Shown here one piece after another: positions 35,701 to 47,920 of a DNA stretch of 64,000 bases. Both the position numbers and the translations under genes were made by a program. Source of the DNA: Colias croceus (lineage: Eukaryota > Arthropoda > Insecta > Lepidoptera > Pieridae); the NCBI RefSeq assembly GCF_905220415.1, contig NC_059551.1:3172001-3236000 (forward strand), written 5' to 3'. The notes beneath the pieces are model-generated. The model saw only the letters and a list, made by a program, of their open reading frames with translations. It did not search any database and was not told where the DNA came from. Position 1 is the stretch's first letter, and every line of letters begins with the position of its first letter.

Positions 35701-38700
35701 TGTGAGAAGGACTACTGGAAAGTGAAATGTGTCCCACCTCGTTTAGTTTTGAGATACTGCATGATAAAGTATGGTGAAACAAAATAACAATTCACTCTGG
35801 TCTCTGATAGAGTTATCTAAAGTGCTCTTACATCTTATCTGTCGCCATGACCGTTGACCGGTCCTCTATACTCTATGATCTTTATTGAATTATCGAGAAT
35901 CGAATGTTTGATTTTCTTGTATGGTTATATTTTTTGCAGAGATATGATCGAGGATTATTTATTTTTATATATTTAGTAGGAAAGAATATAATTCTTAATA
36001 AAAAACCTAGGTCGTTAAAATATGTTATGCTTTTGCTATTCTTTAATTTTTAAAAATATAATTGTTAGATTTCTACTCATTAGTACTAACTAAACATAGC
36101 TTTATAACAGACTAGCTTCCGCCCACGACTTTGTACGTGCATCCCCGTTTTTCCCCGTTCCTGCAAGAATTTCGGGAAATCATTTCTTAGGGGACGCCTA
36201 CGTTATGACATCTACCTGCATGCCAAATTTCAGCCCGATACGTCCAGTGGTTTGGGCTGTGCGTTGATAGATCACTATATCAGTCACCTTTGAGTTTTAT
36301 ATATATAGATTTCAATTTCGTTATTAGATTACACCTCCACTATAAGTTAGCTATCTTAATAAAAATATTTATTATACATGCTTTTAGATCTTATCTTCTT
36401 TATTTTCAATTAGACGATTCCTTCACACCTTCCTGCTTCTAAACATTCGATTATTTCAATTGAACATGACTGTCGCGTGAACACTTAGTATATATAAACA
36501 TTAAACATTATAATTATGTTATGATCATTAACCTTTTAGTTCACAGGTTATCGAACCTTTCACGTAGGTATCTAGTGATAAAGACATTGCAGTTACAAGT
36601 GAACTTATAGTACAGCGTGATCTCGAAAGGTTAGACTTTCATTCGACGACTTTCGTTCATGGTATTCAGTGTAATGTGTAGAACTTTCTCGAAATATCTA
36701 GCTCTAAATGGTTTATTAAAAGCTGTATGAGCATTTACTTGAAGATTTCTATCGTCTAGTTGAGATTGGGTCAAACGGATTTCATTACTTGTTTGTAAAT
36801 TGATTTACATTAAGCATAGATTACGGATCAGGGCTCAGAGCACTACCAGATTTCAGATCAAATTTTTAGTAATTTTTTATCAGAAATCATAACACGGACT
36901 TTCGACATAAATAATCTAAACTTTTCAACATCATCTTTCCAAATTTTCTATAATATACGAAAATAAAGAATATGCATTCCAGTTTTAACATTTTTAACAA
37001 ATTAAAATAAGATGTCCGATTCTTATATAAACAAATCCATAAAATAACATTTCCGGACTTTAAATCAGCGTGTAGTTTTCTAGTTTCTACACATATAAAA
37101 CCTTACAAATTCCATGGTAACGGGATACAAACAATAACTTTCAAAGAAATTGTTGTCGTAGTCAATAATGGACAAGTAGACCAAGGTGACAATGATGATT
37201 GTTTAAATATTCATACTATGCGACATTCAAAGGGAAAACTAATTCACTCAAGGGAAATTATTTCATTAGAAAAGCTAAACATTCCACAAATAAACAAATA
37301 ACCTATCGAGTTATTCATGAAATAGATTGGTATTTAATCGTTATATTATACAACTTGTTTATTAGTCTTTTTCAAAATGTATGTAAATATTATATCAAAG
37401 TAGAAGATCACAGTCCCTAGATACTTCTAATGAATGCTTTAACTAATCAATTTATTGATTCCTTTCTTAGGTGATATAATTTATCATTTAACTAAAGAAG
37501 ATACTGATTAAATTAACAAAAACAACCCTATAAAACCTAACCTTTCCCTGCTATAGGATGGTCGCTGGGTACAGAACGGTCACAAATTGATCTAATATGA
37601 GCCGACTGCTATAACAATACAACTCTCTTGAGCTATATAAACTTCAACAATGGCTCAATTACATCTTATATAGAGCAATAACCGCGAAAGACGATAGACT
37701 TTTATGTACTAGACCTAGACTTGTGAATAAGACATGTACACATGAAGACGCATCACAAAATAGTATACAAAACAAAGACGCTTCCCGCTGCATGCTTAGA
37801 TTTTGAAAATTACATAACGGATTTTGATGCATATTTTAAGAAAAAAATGGATCAAGAGAAAGCTTTTAGTATAATATATCTACTGCTTTATAATACTATA
37901 AGTATAGATGTACACACGATACAAAAGGCACTGTACATACTTTTTGTCGAAATATGAGTAGGTATCCCTAAGAGGTATCCAATGTAACAATGGGTACACA
38001 TTGATGGCCATATTTCATGAACCAATTTCTTTAGGCACATAATATATGTTGAGCCTTTTCATTCGGTGACAAATCGAATTTTCCAACATTTGATTATTTC
38101 TTAAGAAAGGGAATATTTGACGTAGGTATATTTTATTTAGACACGGATGGATATGTGGTAAATTTAACATGAGGTACTGTCTACGGGTAAATAAATTTTA
38201 TACAAATTTTATGGCCCTTCACCAAACCTATAAAGAACTCTACAATAATAATATTATTTTAAATAACTTTTAAAATGTTGCCTACTTAGTTTTTGTGATA
38301 ATATTTCATCCTAGCTGTGCGCTGCGGTGCTTGCGCAGTGCTTCACTCCGTTGGTCTTATAGCGTGGCCTTCCTCGATAAAGTAGCGCGTTAAAAAAAAA
38401 ACAAACTCTTCAGATTTATAATATTAAAATATATAGTAAGTATAGATTATATTATATTACATTTTAATGGCCGCAAAAATGTGTATTGCGTGACAGTAAT
38501 CATTTTCAGTTTTAGTTATAGCCTCACCTTTGCTATAATTAAAATAATGACACGAAGTAGGTATATTATATACATTATATGTAAAGAAACGATATCACAA
38601 TTGCTTCCTCCTATTATATTATTAACCATGAACAAAAGGATCGGCTGGCAAATCGCAAGGATTTGCCATTTCTAAATTGAAGGAACCTTTTCTATTTTTT

Positions 38701-39784
38701 ATCATACTACAGCGATGTACTTGTAATTTGTATGATAAAAAAATGGAGTAAAAGTAAGTTTACTTAATAATTTAGAGTGGGTATTCATTTCTGTCCCAAA
38801 AAAAAAGCTAGACTTTAAGAAAGGTTTAGGTGCCCTTGATTTTGTTTGGACAGAATAAAAGGTCAGATCAGCAAATTTTTAAAACATTAATTTGTCGCAA
38901 TTATCAGTAATTACATGATTTGCATATTCTTAATGTTTCTCCAACAAGACAGACAAATTCTTCGACAACATACTTATCATAGTTTGCATTATGTCCACTT
39001 TATCCTTCCTAAAACTGGTTCGTACAGACATCTTCTAAAATGGTCTCCGTGACATTTGGTGGGGAAAGCACAGGCTTGCACATATGTAAGGTGAATGCGG
39101 AATGAGCAGATGTTTGCAAAAACCCACTTAGCACAAAGTAATGGCTACATACAGGTTTTATAGAGGTTCTCCGCTTTTTTAGAAATCCCAATAGCGTAAA
39201 TCATATAGATTTTTTTGGATGGATGTGGATTATGGATGTACGGACTTTAAATTCTAATTAATGTTTGTACGTCACATTTAATTAGTTTTGCTGGCACTTA
39301 AAAGTTAAAAATCTGTTAAAACAATATCATGTCAAAGAAACCATATTTTATGCTAGAGATAAAAACTTATTTAAGTATACTGTATATCCCTGTTTACATA
39401 TTCATCAAATACTTTTGTTTATCTTTTATAAAACGTACGTTAAGAACAATAAAAAGTAAATCAAAATATTGTTATCGTATTTTTATGTTCATATCTTGAA
39501 TATTCTGTAGTCTGGAGGTCGAGATAAATTATACGACCTATTTTGAACACTACCTACGTGAGTGTCAAGTTTTACACTCGGAACAAGCGAGATTCTGCGG
39601 TTTTGCTCTCGTGATCTCTGTTAAATAATCGTCCAAGTGTTAATAATGATGTGTTACTGAAGACTAATAAATATTTGTATCATATTTTATAAAAATTCGA
39701 TATGCGCTGTTTTTGCGTGAAAAGGTAACAAACATACTTATATCCAGCCATTCATCCACCCTCACCAATTATCACAATTATAAT
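35701..39784. other. NAD kinase intron with SINE-like copies only
   Basis: Besides the copy at 36.1 kb and a diverged one at 38.31-38.44 kb (CTAGCTGTGCGCTGCGGTGC ... GCGTGGCC), no exon or element is recognised. Short frames are unsupported. Confidence 0.4.
36112..36312 (+). repeat. Dispersed SINE-like repeat, second subtype
   Basis: Starts CTAGCTTCCGCCCACGAC and contains CTTAGGGGACGCCTACG, TGCATGCCAAATTTCAGCCC and CCAGTGGTTTGGGCTGTG. Inverted sister copy of 25905-26122. Confidence 0.65.
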
Positions 39785-39974
39785 ATTATGTGTCTTTCTA
39801 AAACACACAGCGTTGGATGAAGAAAGCAGTCTATGAATCCTATATATCTCTATGCAAATTGGGTCACCTTACCAAATATCGATGGATCTTTCACCTCACT
39901 AGCAAGAGCGCGTCCCTAGTATGGCATCTGTCATCATCGCCTTTGAAGCGCTGTCATCTTCCAAGCTCCATAGC
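39785..39974 (+). repeat. DIRS left inverted terminal repeat
   Basis: Starts ATTATGTGTCTTTCTAAAAC and runs to AAGCTCCATAGC. The part from AACACACAGCGTTGGATG to CATAGC is repeated inverted at 44879-45055. Confidence 0.8.
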
Positions 39975-40178
39975 GTTTATGAATTCGTGCGCAATAACAT
40001 CGCGCAGAATATAATTCTCGAATTCGAATATATATAATTATAATTCTCGAATATTAAGTGTGATAAAACACACACGCGTTAAATTTTAGTGTTTTTCTAG
40101 TGAAAAACGGAATTAGTTTTAATATGAAACACAAAAGAACACGTTGTCGGAAGGAAATTCGAAAACCGGTGCTTTGGT

Positions 40179-40272
40179 ATGTATAATAGTGGCGGGAACT
40201 CTTTTTCGTCCTCGGAGGACGAGAGAAGTAATGGTTCGTCACTGCCCAAGAGACCGGGAGACGAGAAATTCC
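40179..40272 (+). pseudogene. Possible start of DIRS ORF1 (unclear)
   Basis: A frame starts at ATG 40179 with a Ser/Asp/Glu-rich stretch (FSSSEDERSNGSSLPKRPGD) and meets a good donor (CC|GTAAGT) at 40273; without splicing it ends after about 60 codons. Because it lies just inside the DIRS left repeat it may be the relic of the first ORF of that element. A host exon is not excluded, but no partner exon was found on the plus strand. Confidence 0.3.
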
Positions 40273-41789
40273 GTAAGTACAATCAAACTTGTCAGAACAT
40301 GTCCGGACTCGTGCATAGATTTTCATCCAGCACGTGGCATACATTTCACAGTATTTGACACAAATACATCAATATTTAGATGTAGGTAATTAATAAAACA
40401 CAATGCATGCCTATAATGAGATCACTACATTATCATCGGGTTTCTTTATCATACACAGGCACATTGGTTACTGTGTCAAGTATTGCTTTTAACCAGACTT
40501 GTGAAATAGCGTTAGGCTACCTAGGTAGAAGGTACTTAGGTATAAGGAATCCACCGTGATCCCCTCTGGCTAACGAGCCCCAGCACTCAGCAGGTAGTGA
40601 GGCATCTCAATCACTTAGACCATTCAATTGTAACTACCTCAACAAAAGTGAGTACCTACTACTTAGTGCCCACTGACTACATAAATAATTCAAGACAATT
40701 AAGATGTACTTAGATTTTAGATAGTTAGTTACAAAACCTGTCTATCACAATATTCTAAAGAGAAGAAATTGTTAATTAACTATTTTAATATTATTTCAAT
40801 ATTGATACATGTCACATATAGATTTTACATTACTTATTATAGGATATGATATAGAGTGTATAATATGAGCAACAGTCTCACACAATATTCAGTAGGAGCT
40901 ACTTATTACTGCAAGTTGAGATTACCTAATTTATCTTACGGTAAATAATTCTTAACATAAGGAGCTTATTTTCATAGCCAATTGATACCAGAATAAGCTT
41001 TGATTCTATGGGTACTTATTTGAATAGTAGTGAAAAATCATAAGAAATAGACATTGCAGATTATAAGAGGTAGATATGTTTATATACATTATCATCATCA
41101 AGGACCCATATTTACTGTATCCCCGAACAGTTGAATGAGATCATTCTTGGTTATAATGTTACCGATGATAATGTTGTTTAGTTCTCTCGTTCTTATCTAG
41201 TTCCTTTCTTACTTAAGTGAAAGAGCTTGCCTTAAAATTAACACTCAGGTGTGAGAACAATTCTATAATATCAACAGTAAAGTAACCAAAATCTTTGTAT
41301 TTTTTATTTGTATCTTATACAAAAATATGTACTGAAAATATGTACAAGGTGTCCTTAGCCATGATTAGCTTAGTATGGTTATGCTGAAAGAACTGTGTCC
41401 AGAAAGACCCAGAAAAATATATGCCATACTTACATTCAGATATGCTTCTGGCAATAAGAGCTGATGGCTCCGCCAGGTTGATATTCAACCTGAGACACCT
41501 AAACACCTAGGTATTAACCAGGTAATTTGGATACATATCACAGATTATAACGGTAATTAAATTTTTACAAAGCCAGGATTGTCTTGTAAAATTAGACATC
41601 ATTGGTAACAGTAATGAGATTCTCACAAGGCCAGGATTGGCTTGTACAATCAGGCATCATTGGCCTATTTTCTGCCTGCATATGGCAGCCATTTCAAATG
41701 GTCGCGGAGACCCTACAGGCTGGAGGTGCCCTCCTTCTGTTTTATTTAAGCTATTAAGTTTTGGTCTATTGAGACCGTTGCAAAATTAA

Positions 41790-42300
41790 CTTCACAGGTC
41801 TTGTAGACTGTGAGGATTTTGGAAAAGCTTAATTGGCACTACAGCCACATAAAGTGCCTTCTGATTTAGTTGGACAATTATCTTTTGGGTCTACCATGAC
41901 TAATCCAATTTAACTTCACAGGTCGCGGAGACCATGGAGGTTTTGGTAAAGCCTGATTGGCAGGACTATTCCAATTCAACTTCACAGGTCGCAGAGACCA
42001 TGGGGGTTTTGGTAAAGCCTGATTGACAAGACTATTCCAATTCAACTTCACAGGTCGCGGAGACCATGGAGATATTGGTAGAGCTTGATTGGCACTCCAA
42101 TCACAAAAGGGGCCACAGCCCTCTGATTTAGTTAAACTATCAGGATTATTCTAATAATTTAACTTCACAGGTCTCGGAGACCATGGAGATTTTAGTAAAG
42201 CCACAGAATGAGCTACAGCCTTCTAGTTAGACAATTATCTTTTCGTCTACAAGGATTGTTCCAATTAACTCTACAGGTCCCGGAGACCATAGAGATTTTG
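41790..42300 (+). repeat. 66-bp minisatellite inside the DIRS element
   Basis: Three contiguous units start with CCAATT(T/C)AACTTCACAG at 41905, 41971 and 42037, exactly 66 bp apart, each holding GGTCGCGGAGACCATGG and TTTTGGTAAAGCCTGATT. Diverged, more widely spaced units lie at about 41790, 42155 and 42265, separated by a CTGATTTAGTT... insert. Confidence 0.8.
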
Positions 42301-42982
42301 GGAAGGCAGGTTTGGCACATCAATTACAAAGTGTACATTGTAAGCCTGGATACTTGTGCCTCATGTGTGATACTATAGAAATGTCTGTGTTATTGCCAGT
42401 CCCAAAAGCCTCAAAGATAGAGCATACTGTGGTAGTCATTAAAAGGACCATGTCTAAATAAGAGTTGCAGACAGTTCTAGACATCTAACACTGAGAGGAC
42501 TGTACAGTTGTCGCCTCCAGGTATTTCTCTAGAGTTTCGCGCACAGCAGACCAAGAGAGAAAGGCTTTCCCTCTACATGCTATACAAGACTTAAGAGTTG
42601 TGGAAAAGAAACATAAACAGAAATGTAATAGTCTTTGTAAAAGAACAAGTTTCTCACTTCCTAACTACAGATACCGCGGATGCGGGCTGAGTAGGACATC
42701 TGAACAGTACTTACCTGTCAGAGAAATGAAGAGGGAAGCAGGGGACTTGGCATTAGAACTTCTGACTTATATGTCGTGTACCAGATATGCAATAAAAGTG
42801 CTTCTGAGTAAATTGCAAGGGGCGCACATCCTGTAGCCCAAGCTATCAATCAGACTTTGGTCGCCCACATACAAAGGTTGCTGACTCTCTTAGCTCTTAC
42901 AACTGAGTAACTGTACCTAGCTGAAAAGTTGAGAATAACTCTTGGCACGCTTCCAGGACGCCTAAGTGGCCTTTGATTTAGA

Positions 42983-43198
42983 TTGCCTCTCAAGAAATCA
43001 ACCTGTACCGGAGTGGCTTCTCCTACCTTGTACAGCAGGAAATATAATATTTCGGAAGCTCCTGATATGGACCATTTCGCTACCCAAAGGAATGCTTTAG
43101 TGCCAAGGCATATTTGCCAAAGCCTGCTCCGAATTTTGCGACATCTGCAGTCGTTGATGGAGCTGACGCCTAGACTGAATATTCCCTTTCAAGGGTAA
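42983..43198 (+). pseudogene. DIRS reverse transcriptase/RNase H relic
   Basis: Frame with PDMDHFATQRNALVPRHICQ, and in a neighbouring frame DCLSRNQPVPEWLLLP just before it, which correspond to adjacent parts of the RNase H end of DIRS polyproteins. The change of frame shows at least one indel. No intact catalytic part is visible. Confidence 0.55.
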
Positions 43199-43559
43199 TC
43201 CTCCAAGTGCACTAGCGCACCTCGCACCCCGGGACCGGGGCAGATACAGAGCACTCAAGGGTGGCTTATGGTTGATATAATAAATAATAATAATATATGG
43301 GCATTTCTCCGCAACTCAATGTCAAGCGCCTAAAGATGGCTTATGGTTATTGACTATTATGGTTATATATGGTTATTGACCCGGAAGTCATGAGCACTCA
43401 GACCATTGGTGAATGGCCTTACGGCCTTATGGCCCCCCAACTGCTCAGTCAGAAAAGGGGGGGGGAGGGGAGAAAACAGCCCATTGTAAAGCAAAGGAGA
43501 AAGAGCAGTTAAGTAGTGGTGCCCCTCCACAGTGCCAACATATGACCCTCCAAGCAGGA

Positions 43560-43596
43560 GGTGACTTTCATAATGCAAAAAAAAAAAAAAAAAATG
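43560..43596 (+). repeat. Poly-A tract
   Basis: About 19 consecutive A near 43577 inside the DIRS element; a G-rich run (AAAAGGGGGGGGGAGGGGAG) lies at 43454. Confidence 0.7.
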
Positions 43597-44754
43597 CATG
43601 TAATCTAGTACACAGGGATTCTATTTAATTGGCTTAAGTCTATCATAAGCAAGCTGACCCTGTTCATGACATGAACATGACTTCTGAAAACCTCAAAATA
43701 CAGTTTTTTATCACAGCAAGATAAGATTATAACCTGACCTGAATTTGGATACTAAATGGATACAACAACAAATTATCCATCAGGTGGTCGGTTGTGAGGA
43801 AACTCAGTCACATAGATATGCCCAGTGACCCATGTGGAAAGGTTGGTTCAAGTAACAAAGGACTGATTTTCAATCTTAAAAGTAGATAATTGATTCTTAT
43901 CTATAAAGGGGCGGACCCTTTAACCTTGCAACACAAACCTTTATCTCTGGCTAGTTAAGGTCCCTCCAGATCTTAAGGACAGTAAACGTAGCAGCCCTGT
44001 CCAGCAGTGGCTTCAAGAATGTGGTAAGGGCACCAACCCGTGGAGGCAGTGGAAGGACCATACAGTCAATTATAAAAGTTTTACTGTCAATCAGTCAATT
44101 TAGCCAGTGCCAGTGAGTCTGGTTTACTTTAAGGTAACCTGAAACCGTTTAATTTATTATTTAATTCAGTGTAATTAATTTAAGATCATAGTAATGATCA
44201 ATGTGTAACAAACATGCTTAATGCTTAAGGTACAGTTGTGTTAACATTGCTTATTATAGTTATTTTATATACAGATGTTATTTACTGTAGTATTTAGCCT
44301 TAGAGGCTCCATTGTTTATCCTTGGTGACATTAATTTTCCTTTGAGTTATAATTTATAAAATTTTATTTTTATGTTATTATTTGAACTTTGATTTGTATC
44401 AAAGATATAGAGAAATAATTAAGCAGCTCTTAGGTTCTAAGACTTAGTTCATTAGTATTGGCTTATTGAGAAGATTATCTGAGGAGAATAATTTAAAATT
44501 TAGAGGATACCTATATGGTTAGTTCTTACAATATGAAAGAAAAACAATTTTTGTTGTTATTACATAACCCCCTTGTATTGTTTTTAGAATTTAAAATATA
44601 AATTTATTTTACAATACAACAGGTTCATTTAACATTCTGTAAGGAATGAAATTTAAGTTGTTAATACAGCACTTAGGTATTACAATATTAACAAGATAAT
44701 TTATTTTCAACATAGCGTTTGTATGTCTTTCTTCACCAGCAGATATCAAACACA

Positions 44755-44852
44755 TCTTCATCCAACGCTGTGTGTTTTAGAAAGACACATAATATTGATG
44801 TTTTGCATTAAAACAAAACATGTATTATGTGTCGAATAAAACACACAGCGTT
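44755..44852 (+). repeat. DIRS internal complementary region (ICR)
   Basis: 44755-44793 is the inverse complement of the left end of the element (39785 onward) and 44794-44852 is the inverse complement of the right end (to 45097). Thus the two ends are represented back to back, as expected if the ICR templates circle closure in DIRS replication. It lies 26 bp before the right terminal repeat. Confidence 0.85.
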
Positions 44853-44878
44853 GCAGTTTACTGCTTGCTGATGAAGAT

Positions 44879-45097
44879 GCTATGGAGCTTGGAAGATGAC
44901 AGCGCTTCAAAGGCGATGATGACAGATGCCATACTAGGGACGCGCTCTTGCTAGTGAGGTGAAAGATCCATCGATATTTGGTAAGGTGACCCAATTTGCA
45001 TAGAGATATATAGGATTCATAGACTGCTTTCTTCATCCAACGCTGTGTGTTTTATTCGACACATAATACATGTTTTGTTTTAATGCAAAACATCAAT
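44879..45097 (-). repeat. DIRS right inverted terminal repeat
   Basis: Mirror of the left repeat from GCTATGGAGCTTGGAAGATG to CATCCAACGCTGTGTG, then a right-specific end TTTTATTCGACACATAATAC ... GCAAAACATCAAT. The outer end differs from the left end, as in canonical DIRS elements. Confidence 0.8.
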
Positions 45098-45100
45098 ATT

Positions 45101-47729
45101 ATAACTGAAATATCCTGTTTAAATTTTAATGTAGCACTTACGTCAAAACTATGTATTTTACAGGAAATGAAGAGGTATGTTACATAGTTTTCCTGTTACA
45201 TGTACGTCGTAATTCAATTAACAACACCTGATACTTTATTAATAACATTAAAACAAGAAAGCTATTAAAATATGAATTTAAATAAAAGCGAAAGTAAAAT
45301 ACATAACAAGAGGTTTTTGGGTCAGCTTCTTGACACAGTGTAATCAAGTATCGAGCGAAACGAAGCCTTAAAAATATTTATTTGGCAAAAACGAAGTACT
45401 CTAGCCTATTTACCTTTTTATTCGTAAGTATGATGTTATTTGAGTATTCTTTTATAATTTACCGCTACTTATCATATTCAATTTTAATATGGAAAGGTGC
45501 GGTCAGATAAAATTAAATGAATCAAATTCGTTACTAAACGCAATCATTGATAGCAGTGATTGAACCCAAATATTACTGTACCGTTTACGAAAATTACTTC
45601 ACCAATTGGAAGCTTAACTTCCTCTGACTTAATCCCGAGTAACAAAGGCCATATTTTCAGTTCGTATCCTGGTCAATCCGGAAAGTTACTAGTTCTACAA
45701 TACAAGGATCGACTGGTCAATGGTACATAGACCGTTATGTCATCTAGGCCATAATCTTTTCACGTTGATAACCTATGCATATTAATTGGCACCTGGCTGT
45801 GTTTCTAATGAATTCGATACTCTGACACCGACGTAATGAGATAACTTGGGAACTATTATGTAATATTATAGCGTGTTAAGTTTAATTGAATGTATTATGT
45901 ATTCTTGTATGTGAATTACGGAGTTTCTTGCCGGTTTTTCTCCATAGAAAATGCTTATTGCTTTCCGTATCGATGGTAAATTGTAAAATTATGTTATGAC
46001 GATTCAAAAGTGCTTCTAGAAGAAATGTAATTGAATAAATGGATGTTTTAGTTTGAATCTATTTTATTTCTTTTGTATTCGGTTCTACCGATACTTATAT
46101 ACACATGCCATGGTGTGTGGGAAAATGGGTCGTTAATTATATTGGATAAGGTTGCCCCGATAGATGCTGGCATTGTTCATATAATTTGCGGATTTTATGT
46201 AGATATACAATAAAGTAAGGCAGCTCTCTAAACGCTGTTCTTTGTTCATTTCTGTCTCAAAATGTAAAATCGGCTGCTTTTCGCTTTTGTATTGCTAGAG
46301 AATGTCATGGTAACTAACGACTGCGTCATGAATTCAGTACATACATGTATACAGTATAATATGCTTGGTTGTTTTTAAAGGTAAAGAGATCACTATACTT
46401 TAATTAGTTTTATTGACATCTAAACCTGATAGTACGTACAGTTTTATTATTCTATTTTTACGCTTTGATCTCTTTTGGCATTAACTTTCATGTTATGAAG
46501 TTAACAGCATCACTGGGACACTACAGGGACACTTTATTAAACTAGTTCAGAAGCCAAGGGATTCATATTATAACTGCACTTGAATCAATAAAGTATATTA
46601 TAGTGCAGGGTATAGTTTTATATTATCTGTGGTACAGGTAATTTCTCTTTGTACACACAATTTAGGACTATGAAAAAACCTTCGTTTCGCTTCATCAAGC
46701 CGTGATTTAACCGTATTTTATAATTGTCAAAGTAATGAAGACCTCTTTGCTTATAGGAGCGGAATACGCTATTCAGAGCGAAAGAGAGGTCAGGCCGGAG
46801 GTCAAATATTCGGAAAATTAGGATTATGGCTACCCTTTAATAAATAACTAGTTTCAATCCGCAGCTTCACTCGCAATATCAAATTAAAATTAGTATCTTA
46901 TTACCAATTTCTTGAAATCTTCGTTGTGATTATGTTCCAATTAATAAATAGACATAATATGTAATGTGATTGTTTAATTTATCAACTATTGATTAAAACA
47001 ATTCTTGAATTAGTAAATAAATCTGTTTTATCTTTATAACGGGCCAAATGGACAATAGAAACTGATTTTCGTTTATCAGTGTGTTTTGATTGGTGTAAAA
47101 CTAACCACATCCATGTTATTATAGCCCATAAAGTATACTCGGTTAGCAAAACCTATATTTTAATACATATCTGTGGCCGACTTTTTGAATGTAGATTAGT
47201 CCATGCAGTCTTATAATTAGGGTCAACAACCTGTATTTACCTATCACAAATATTATTCATTAATTATGTCTGCTCTACTTTTACTAATAAGATATTCATC
47301 TGTTAAGAGGGCTACATTATAGTCCTGGTTGTAAAGTATTATTTTTGTTTAAACTGGGTGTTCTAGGTTTGAACGGAGAGAAGTTCGTTAGCCTAGTGGC
47401 CTAAATCCGAAGATCTGTATAGCGCAAACCAGAAAAATGTGTGTGCTAAACATGTTCTTGGAATACATATAAACAAATTATTGTTTTGTTTTGGAAACAA
47501 TTCTATGAATAGGTAAGCATTAATCACACAGTTACACAGTATGCCGGCTTAATTATGTAAACAAAATTTCTCCCAAACTTTAATTTGTGTTTCGAAAAAA
47601 CAGCTTTATCTTGGAAATTAATCTTTGCGATGTTTTTATGCATATTCTGTGAAATGTCAGTCTTATCTGAATTCCAGAATTCATAGAAATTATTTATAAT
47701 TTATTAGTTTCTTATAAGTTTGCACTTAC
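45101..47729. other. NAD kinase intron without recognised content
   Basis: About 2.6 kb, AT-rich. A weak SINE-like relic (ACTAGTTTCAATCCGCAGCT) lies at about 46848. No exon found. Confidence 0.4.
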
Positions 47730-47920
47730 GGCCAAGTACCGGACCGGCGTTGTCTATGGTGGCGGTGTTGGGGCTCCGGGTGCGAGTGCAAGAGGCCCTG
47801 AGGGATCAAACTCTTGGAGGGCTTCCTCTTGAACCTCTCCGACCTCTCGACACTCTTGCACATCCTCAGCGTCGACAGTTCCGACTCGGAGCTGCACCAC
47901 AGCGACTCCATCGACAACAT
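47730..47920 (-). CDS. Nadk: Alternative first exon of NAD kinase (47.9 kb)
   Basis: Opens with ATG at 47920, 63 codons plus 2 bases to a consensus donor (GGCC|GTAAGT at 47730/47729). The frame is Ser/Arg/Lys-rich (SLWCSSESELSTLRM, RFKRKPSKSLIPQG, RHHRQRRSGTWP). The 2-base overhang is what the common exon 25322-25405 needs, giving ...[15 protein letters not shown]. The base composition is clearly richer in GC than the surroundings, and the upstream 250 bp are CpG-containing, as for a promoter. It is 18 kb from the 29.3-kb first exon. Assignment to NAD kinase is inferred from strand, phase and position. Confidence 0.68.

Larger units (their letters stand above)
39785..45097 (+). mobile_element. 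DIRS-type tyrosine-recombinase retrotransposon, decayed inside
   Basis: Inverted terminal repeats: 39785-39974 and 44879-45097, apparently identical over about 165 bp. An internal complementary region at 44755-44852 reads as the inverse of the right end joined to the left end, with the junction at about 44793/44794; this arrangement is specific to DIRS elements. A relic of the reverse-transcriptase/RNase H polyprotein is visible at 42983-43198 (EAPDMDHFATQRNALVPR, matching the PDxDLFAxxxNAxxP signature). Interior frames are broken. It lies inside an NAD kinase intron. No target duplication, as usual for DIRS. Confidence 0.8.

Noticed and set aside
39817..40014. Small coding gene, repeated at 44758-45036
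   Set aside because: Both frames are simply the DIRS inverted terminal repeats read in opposite orientations.
40179..40272. Host-gene first exon on the plus strand
   Set aside because: It has an attractive Ser-rich frame and a good donor, but it lies inside the DIRS element right after its terminal repeat, and no plus-strand partner exon was found.
43413..43628. 71-codon frame with Lys run
   Set aside because: Generated by the poly-A and G-rich tracts inside the decayed DIRS element.
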